Below, piece by piece: positions 58,818-64,000 of a stretch of 64,000 nucleotides of DNA. The translations under genes and the position numbers were made by a program. The stretch is from Tolypocladium sp. Sup5 PDA-1 (taxonomy: Eukaryota > Ascomycota > Sordariomycetes > Hypocreales > Ophiocordycipitaceae). The stretch lies in the NCBI GenBank assembly GCA_000750105.3, contig JPHH03000014.1, positions 124,001 through 188,000 on the forward strand. Reading direction: 5' to 3'. Each line of letters starts with the position of its first letter. Within the stretch, counting starts at the first letter, position 1. The notes beneath the pieces are model-generated. The model was not told where the DNA came from and made no database searches. It saw nothing but the letters and a program-made list of their open reading frames with translations.

Positions 58818-60605
58818 TCATCTAACCTTTCCCCTCAGGGCATCCACCTCCCTCTGCAGCGCGTCCAGGTCCGCCAGGATATCGACGCCCTTGCCCGCAT
58901 CAGGCGCCGCCCGGCCGGCCCCGTCGTAGGCCCCCGCTCCGCGCAGGCTCGGCTGCGACGCGCCCTCTGCGCTCCTCCGCCCTGGCGCGTCTACGCTGCT
59001 CGGGCTGCTGCCCTGCTGTCTCCGAGGTGGTGGCGGCGGTATGCTGTCGCGTGCGGACCGACCCTCGCCCGAGACGCGCCGGCTGATGCCCTCGACGCTG
59101 CTTACGCTGGGGGGGCGCCGGACGGAGGGGTTGCGCGTGGGGGGCGGCGGTGGCGGCGAGGACAGCTTGGTGTTGCCCATGGTGGGGGAATCGTACCCCG
59201 GGGAAGCAGCGGAGGAATCGAGGAGTGTTGAGCGGTCGTGGTCGGATTCGAGTTGGTATGTTGATGATGAGGAGGGAGTTTGGGGCACTTGTGATGATGA
59301 GATACTGAGAGACGAGGCATGGCTCGTTTGCCTAGGCGCAGTATAGGGCCGTCGTGGGGGCGGAGGTGCCGGAGCGTGGCCAATCTGGCGTGCACCATCT
59401 GACCGAGACGGGGCCTCATCCGTAGACGTCCGGACTGGTGTCTCATCACCGCGGGCCTTTGAAGGCGTTTGTTGCTGTTCATTAACGCTCAGCATAGCGG
59501 GCACTTGGCTCTTCGTTTCGGATCTAGAGTGGCCTCTCCGTGGCGGCGGCGCCGGAGCTGGCTTCTTGCTGCTGCTGCTCGGTTGCGCCGCAGGAGCGCT
59601 GTGTAATTCCGGTTCTGCCGGCTCCGGCTCTGGGACTTTGCCGGCTGACTCGCGGTCAAATGGCGACTCGCTGTCGTCGTCTATGCTCCTGCGTATAGGC
59701 GAGGGAGGGAGTGGCTTGTTGACATCTCTCGGTGGACCCAATTTGGGCACATCGGTGTCATCCTGGCCATCCCTGAGCGACTTGCCATGCCGGGAACTCG
59801 GAGGCGGTGGCGGAGCCTTCTTCTCCCTTCCTGCCTGCTGCCGGCTGGGTTTCGATTTGGACACCAGTGCGCCCTCGTCATCGTAGCTGTCGTTGTCGTC
59901 GTTGTCGTCTAAGGAGTCGGGAGAATTTGATGACTCCTCATCCTCTGCTCTTCCGATGCGAGAACTGTCGGTCGCGGGAGATTTCGAGCTCGTAGCAGAA
60001 TCAGCCCTTACCGAAGGGTCTTGTTGTGCTGGTATAGGCTCAGCATCGCTCGCCTTGCCCGTCATGAGTAGCCTCCTGAACGCGTCGACATTCAGCGACT
60101 GCCTCGCCGCATTGGCCGCCTTGAGCGCCTCGCCCTCGTTCCTCCGCTGACTCTCCAGCTCCTTGGAGCTCTCCAGGTCCTGCAGCGTCTTGTTAAACGG
60201 GTTCGCCGGGGGCGGCGGCGGCGGCGTCTGTCTAACGCTTCCCTTCAGCGCCACAGGTGGTGGCGGAGGGGCCGCCGTGCTATCGCGATCGCTCTCGTCC
60301 GTCGACGCCGCGCCGTTGAAGGGATCGCCTTGGCGCTCTTCGGGGATCTGGCTGGCGTAGCTATAGTTGTAGCTGTAGCTGGCACCGGGCGGCGCCGAGG
60401 GCCACTCTGGCGAGTCGGGGGACAGCGGCGGCGGCGACAGCACGCGGACCTTCTTGACGGGCTTGGACCGCCTAGGGTTGTCGGCGTCGTCGTCGTCGTC
60501 GCCAGCGAGGGGGGAGTTGCTGCGGAGGCTGGACTTGGCGGGGGACTGGGCGCGGGCCGTGTCGATGGCTCCGAGGGCCTTTTTGCGAAACGGATTCGAC
60601 GACAT
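58818..60605 (-). CDS. Proline-rich intrinsically disordered protein (Aim3-like)
   Basis: A single exon of 595 residues from the ATG at 60605. It starts MSSNPFRKKALGAIDTARAQSP, with an NPFR motif, and is dominated by Ser, Pro and acidic residues. Repeated polyproline tracts occur (PPPPP in more than eight places), each potential SH3 or WW ligand, for example VALKGSVRQTPPPPPPANPF and KKAPPPPPSSR. It ends with a short predicted coiled coil (ADLDALQREVDALRGKVR). The layout resembles fungal proteins annotated Aim3, which bind actin-patch SH3 proteins; that name is a guess from composition. Low sequence complexity makes family assignment unreliable. The gene is the convergent neighbour of the LrgAB-like gene and lies upstream of the histone H1 3' region. 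Confidence 0.7.
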   Translation of the reverse strand: MSSNPFRKKALGAIDTARAQSPAKSSLRSNSPLAGDDDDDADNPRRSKPVKKVRVLSPPPLSPDSPEWPSAPPGASYSYNYSYASQIPEERQGDPFNGAASTDESDRDSTAAPPPPPVALKGSVRQTPPPPPPANPFNKTLQDLESSKELESQRRNEGEALKAANAARQSLNVDAFRRLLMTGKASDAEPIPAQQDPSVRADSATSSKSPATDSSRIGRAEDEESSNSPDSLDDNDDNDSYDDEGALVSKSKPSRQQAGREKKAPPPPPSSRHGKSLRDGQDDTDVPKLGPPRDVNKPLPPSPIRRSIDDDSESPFDRESAGKVPEPEPAEPELHSAPAAQPSSSSKKPAPAPPPRRGHSRSETKSQVPAMLSVNEQQQTPSKARGDETPVRTSTDEAPSRSDGARQIGHAPAPPPPRRPYTAPRQTSHASSLSISSSQVPQTPSSSSTYQLESDHDRSTLLDSSAASPGYDSPTMGNTKLSSPPPPPPTRNPSVRRPPSVSSVEGISRRVSGEGRSARDSIPPPPPRRQQGSSPSSVDAPGRRSAEGASQPSLRGAGAYDGAGRAAPDAGKGVDILADLDALQREVDALRGKVR

Positions 60606-62418
60606 GATGGGCAACAGCGGGCAGGGAGCTCGGGGCTCGGGGGTCGGGTGGTTCGGAGCGAGGGCCTGGCAGCTCTGAGCTCTTGAGCGGCAGTCGGTCA
60701 CGGCGCGAGGAGACGAGATCGCAGGGCCGTCATTTTGCGCCTTGCGCCCGGTGTTGCTATCGCTTGGACAGAAGAGGTCGCTCGTCGGGCCAGCAGAGGG
60801 AGGGAGAGAGTCGACAGAAAGGAGGAGGCGGATGAATGAGCAGGTCGTCGTGTGTAAGGCAGATATCCGCCGGCCTCGTCGCTCATTCGTTCTCGGAACA
60901 ATCGGTTAAGGTAGCGCTGGCTGGTTGCGTGGAGGGGTACGAGAGTAGTCGTAGGCAGCTCTATCGGCGCAGCGCAGCAACGCAAGCCGCTCAGAGTTGC
61001 AGGGATCGGAAGCTCGTGATGTCACTAACGAGATACTGGGCCGTTGAGGGCAGTCGCTGGGCGGGTTGCAGGTACCGCCTTAACTGGCATCGGCAACTAC
61101 TGGGGACGGGCAGGGCTGTTGTGCACGGACCAACGGTGCCAATATTAGGCTGTCGGCGCACAGTGAGTTGACCCTCGTGTGATTACGTGGACGCCTCATC
61201 ATCATCATCATCATGGACATCAACAGCCTTGACTCATTTCTTCCGGTGGCATTCAAGTCCTCCTTGTGCAAGCCAGGAGCACAATATGAGTAAGTATCAT
61301 ATCAAGGCGGAGCCTTCAGCCGGTATTCCAGGCGCATCGGTTGTTCAGCAGCTGCACCCGTCCCTTACCCTATACCCGTACTTCGTGTTTGCGGTTTAAT
61401 CACTGCCATAGCAGCTCGTTTACGAAGTACATGAGAAGATGCATATGGCGAATTTACTTGGGGACCTATGTAAATATATAGATAAAGCATTAACAAAGTG
61501 ACGAAGTGGTATCGGCATTTTTAAGTTGCCCAGCAATCCACAACACATCTACTTCGTACGAAAGCTGCAAACATCAGCCCACAATGCCGTGTAAGCCACA
61601 CACAACGCAAACTCACGTCACAACAGCAAACGAGGCCAGCAAAACCCAAAGCATAAAATTTACAATTATCCTCCTCTTAAGGAATGAACATTACCATCAT
61701 TATCGATTGCTCGCTCGTGTCACCGTCATTTGTGCCAGCCGAGCATTCCCTCCTCGCAAAGGTCTAACCAACCCACTGTGACGTGACACCCCTGAGCGGT
61801 GACACGGCCGCATCAGCCCCATGGCAAATGTAAACAAACCCCCCCAGACCGTGTCATGGCACAGCCCGGACACGCACACGACCATTTCAGGGGATTGTAA
61901 AAGGACAACAAAAGCGAGATTGGAAGGTGTCATTGCATATCATTCCTCTTTCCCCCAAGAGACCAGTGGTATAATTACAGATCGCGCCAACACTGGCAGT
62001 GCCATTCTGCCGCGAGGTCTTGTGAAACCCGCGCCGCCAACTCCGAGCAGCCCGTTCTTCGCCTTCGTCCCCAGCCCTATGCCGCGAAACTCGTCCGTTG
62101 GCATCGCTCAAGAGGGAGTATCGTGTGGAGAAAATCAGACAAAACTGCTTCGGCCATGGCGCGCGGCTTTCGTCTGTTCAGACAAAGAGCCTTGTCCCTC
62201 GACCGTAGGAAATCCGGCACATGCAAATGAGAAAGCCGCCAAGTCTTGCGCGCGTGCGCGGACCAAAACAAGACTCATTTCCCAACGCTCCCGCCCAACC
62301 AAACAGCAAAATCCCAGGTTAACCTTGCCCTCACCCTTGCCCATTGCCCAGTAAATTTCAAGCCCGTAACGCCGTAGACATCGTTAAAAACAAAACACCA
62401 CACAACGAAAAGGCTGCT
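60606..62418. other. 1.8 kb spacer downstream of histone H1
   Basis: Holds the proline-rich gene's promoter (60606-61100) and the H1 3' region. TACGAAGTAC words at about 61421 and 61549, and a (CAT)n repeat. The plus-strand ORF 61821..62354 has no recognisable domain and is treated as UTR. Confidence 0.5.
61196..61214. repeat. CAT trinucleotide repeat
   Basis: Six consecutive CAT/ATC units; ordinary microsatellite. Confidence 0.85.
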
Positions 62419-63385
62419 CTATGCCTTGGCGGCAGCAGCCTTCTTCGGCGCGGCGGCCTTCTTTGGCGCAGCCTTCTTAGCAGCTGCGGGCTTTTGCGTC
62501 TTGGCGACGCGCCCAGATTTCGTCTTGGTCAGGACGGTCTCGGGCTTCTCGGGCTTTGTGTGCGGGTCAGCTTGTCTGCTCAATCGACGTGAGAGGGGGC
62601 TGGCAAAAGTACCTTGGCGGCAGCAGCAGGCTTCTTGGGCGCGGCGGCCTTCTTGGGGGCAACAGCCTTCTTGGTTGTGGTGGTGGTGGTGGCCTTCTTC
62701 TCGCCCTTGGCGGCGGTCGCCTTCTTAGGGGCAGCCTTCTTCACGGCGGGCTTCTTGGCAACAGCACCCTCCTTCTTGGGAGCGGCGGGCTTCTTGGCCT
62801 CGACCTTCTTCTTGGCCAGCTTGGTGCCGCCAGAAGGACCTTTGGGCTGGGCGAAGACACCCTTCTCAACGCCCGTCTTCAACGCCTTGTTGAAGAGGGA
62901 GTCGAACATGTTGTCCGACGACACGTTGATTTGGTTGTTGGCCTTGACGTACTTCTTGAGAGACTGACGGCTGCGTAAGGGTGTTAGCGACAATGAATTG
63001 GCAGACGCGTCTAGGTGACGGCGGCGATGAAGAGTCTCACCTAGAGCCATTGCGGTCCTTGAGCTGTTGGATGAAAAACAGCGTGTTAGCGAGATGGACA
63101 CACGCGAATGAATGAGTGGCCGCGTGCTTGCGACGCGGCAGAGGCAGAGCATGGGGATGCTCCGCATTACGCGACGATGACGAGACGCTGGCCAGAAAAA
63201 CAATGCGCCGGAAGCGCGGGGTGCGCGAGACGTACGTTGACAATGGCGTCGATGATCATGTCCTGCGGCGCGTTAGAAAAAGGATGAGAAAGATGAGGAG
63301 CCGAGTCGCGACGGACCTGGTAGCTGGCGTGGGTAGAGCCAGTCTTGGCCTTGGGGGCAGCGCCTTCGGCCTTCTTGGGAGGCAT
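62419..63385 (-). CDS. Linker histone H1
   Basis: Five exons on the minus strand: 63385..63317, 63262..63236, 63063..63041, 62970..62613 and 62553..62419 (203 residues, all in frame). The N-terminus [23 protein letters not shown] leads into the H1/H5 winged-helix domain: DMIIDAIVN, then [40 protein letters not shown] and [17 protein letters not shown]. The C-terminal tail is Lys/Ala/Pro-rich with [11 protein letters not shown] repeats. H1 binds linker DNA and compacts chromatin. The second and third exons are only 27 and 23 nt long. The last intron acceptor is CACAAAG, weak but frame-preserving; skipping it would lose the [17 protein letters not shown] tail. Confidence 0.95.
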
Positions 63386-64000
63386 GGTGATGGTTTTGGG
63401 TTGTGAGTTTTGGGGCGTGTAAGCGGGGATGCAGCGTGGCTTGGGGTAAAACAAGTCGAGGCTTGATTTGCACGAGCTGGAGACGATGAAGCGGATGAGA
63501 GACGACTGCGAGAGGCTTTTGCGGATCGAAGGGGAGAGCAGAGACAAACAGGACCGACGAGGTCGGGCGCGTGGAGGGACGGGGGCTTGTTTATATATCG
63601 GGCGGGGGCAGGACCGCAATCAGTAGCTCTTGCCTCTGTCTGCCGCCGCTGGCCTGCGGCCGTGTCTGTCCATGCTTCCTTCCTAGTGCGAGCTGTGGAA
63701 CCCACCGCTGCCGTTCCCGGCCGGGGCAGAAGCTTGGGTCTCGGCGCTAGTTTCCATGAGACAGCAGCCACACCTCGCTCGCTCTTGCCGCCGTGCAGCG
63801 TGTGGCCTCGAACGCGTTGCGCTTCATCGCTCCTTCCACCCACCTCCATCCATTCTTACAGGTAAGCAGGGCATCTGCCTGCTGACCTCATCGATATGTG
63901 AGCGATACGAGCGCATATTTGTTTTGCGTGCGTGCATGTGCTCACACCAGGCGCACGCGCGTAATAGGCGTTGCAGGATATGAGAAGCCTGCCTCATGCC
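63386..64000. promoter_or_regulatory. Histone H1 upstream region
   Basis: The right 615 bp include the H1 promoter and 5' leader (pyrimidine-rich on the minus strand). Overlapping ORFs near the window edge are not supported. Nothing else seen. Confidence 0.5.

Overview
This window is nuclear DNA from a filamentous ascomycete. Most genes carry short GT-AG introns of about 50-80 bp with CTNAC-type branch points. Coding exons are GC-rich at third positions, intergenic spacers run up to about 4 kb, and the gene content (DIM-2-type DNA methyltransferase, Lst7, Mis14, WSC sensor, cytochrome b5-acyl-CoA dehydrogenase fusion, Pep4) is typical of Pezizomycotina. A Sordariomycete, plausibly Hypocreales, fits best, but the species cannot be fixed from sequence alone. 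No transposase, rRNA, tRNA, CRISPR or viral gene was seen.

Left part (1-11.4 kb): a partial Topors-like RING ubiquitin ligase (minus) diverges from the replication initiation factor Sld2 (plus). A 1,327-residue DIM-2-type cytosine methyltransferase (plus) follows and converges on a CbxX-type AAA ATPase with three modules (minus). A 4.4 kb gene-poor spacer comes next.

Middle (15.7-44.5 kb): Lst7/folliculin (plus) converges on proteasome ATPase Rpt3 (minus). A 137-residue four-exon conserved-looking protein and kinetochore Mis14 (both plus) are followed by a 2 kb stretch that may hold a gene relic. Sec14 (minus) diverges from a mitochondrial DUF155/RMND1-like protein (plus), which converges on the RNA helicase Dhh1 (minus). 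Four more minus-strand genes follow: the cytochrome b5-acyl-CoA dehydrogenase fusion, FEN1/Rad27, a probable Nup37-type nucleoporin and a WSC-domain cell-wall sensor.

Right part (44.5-64 kb): a 4 kb gene-poor region, a small putative secreted protein (minus), vacuolar aspartic protease Pep4 (plus), a 921-residue unrecognised nuclear-looking protein (plus), an LrgA/LrgB-type membrane protein with a GC-AG intron (plus), a proline-rich disordered protein (minus) and linker histone H1 with micro-exons (minus).

The genes are mostly unrelated housekeeping functions (replication, chromatin, proteolysis, membrane trafficking, RNA decay) and form no pathway cluster. I found no evidence of a biosynthetic cluster or a defence island. 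The most unusual signals are a family of short TAC-GGA/GAA-GTA words confined to the spacers, several micro-exons and a non-canonical intron, the unusual AAA protein, the small four-exon protein, and two unrecognised coding regions.
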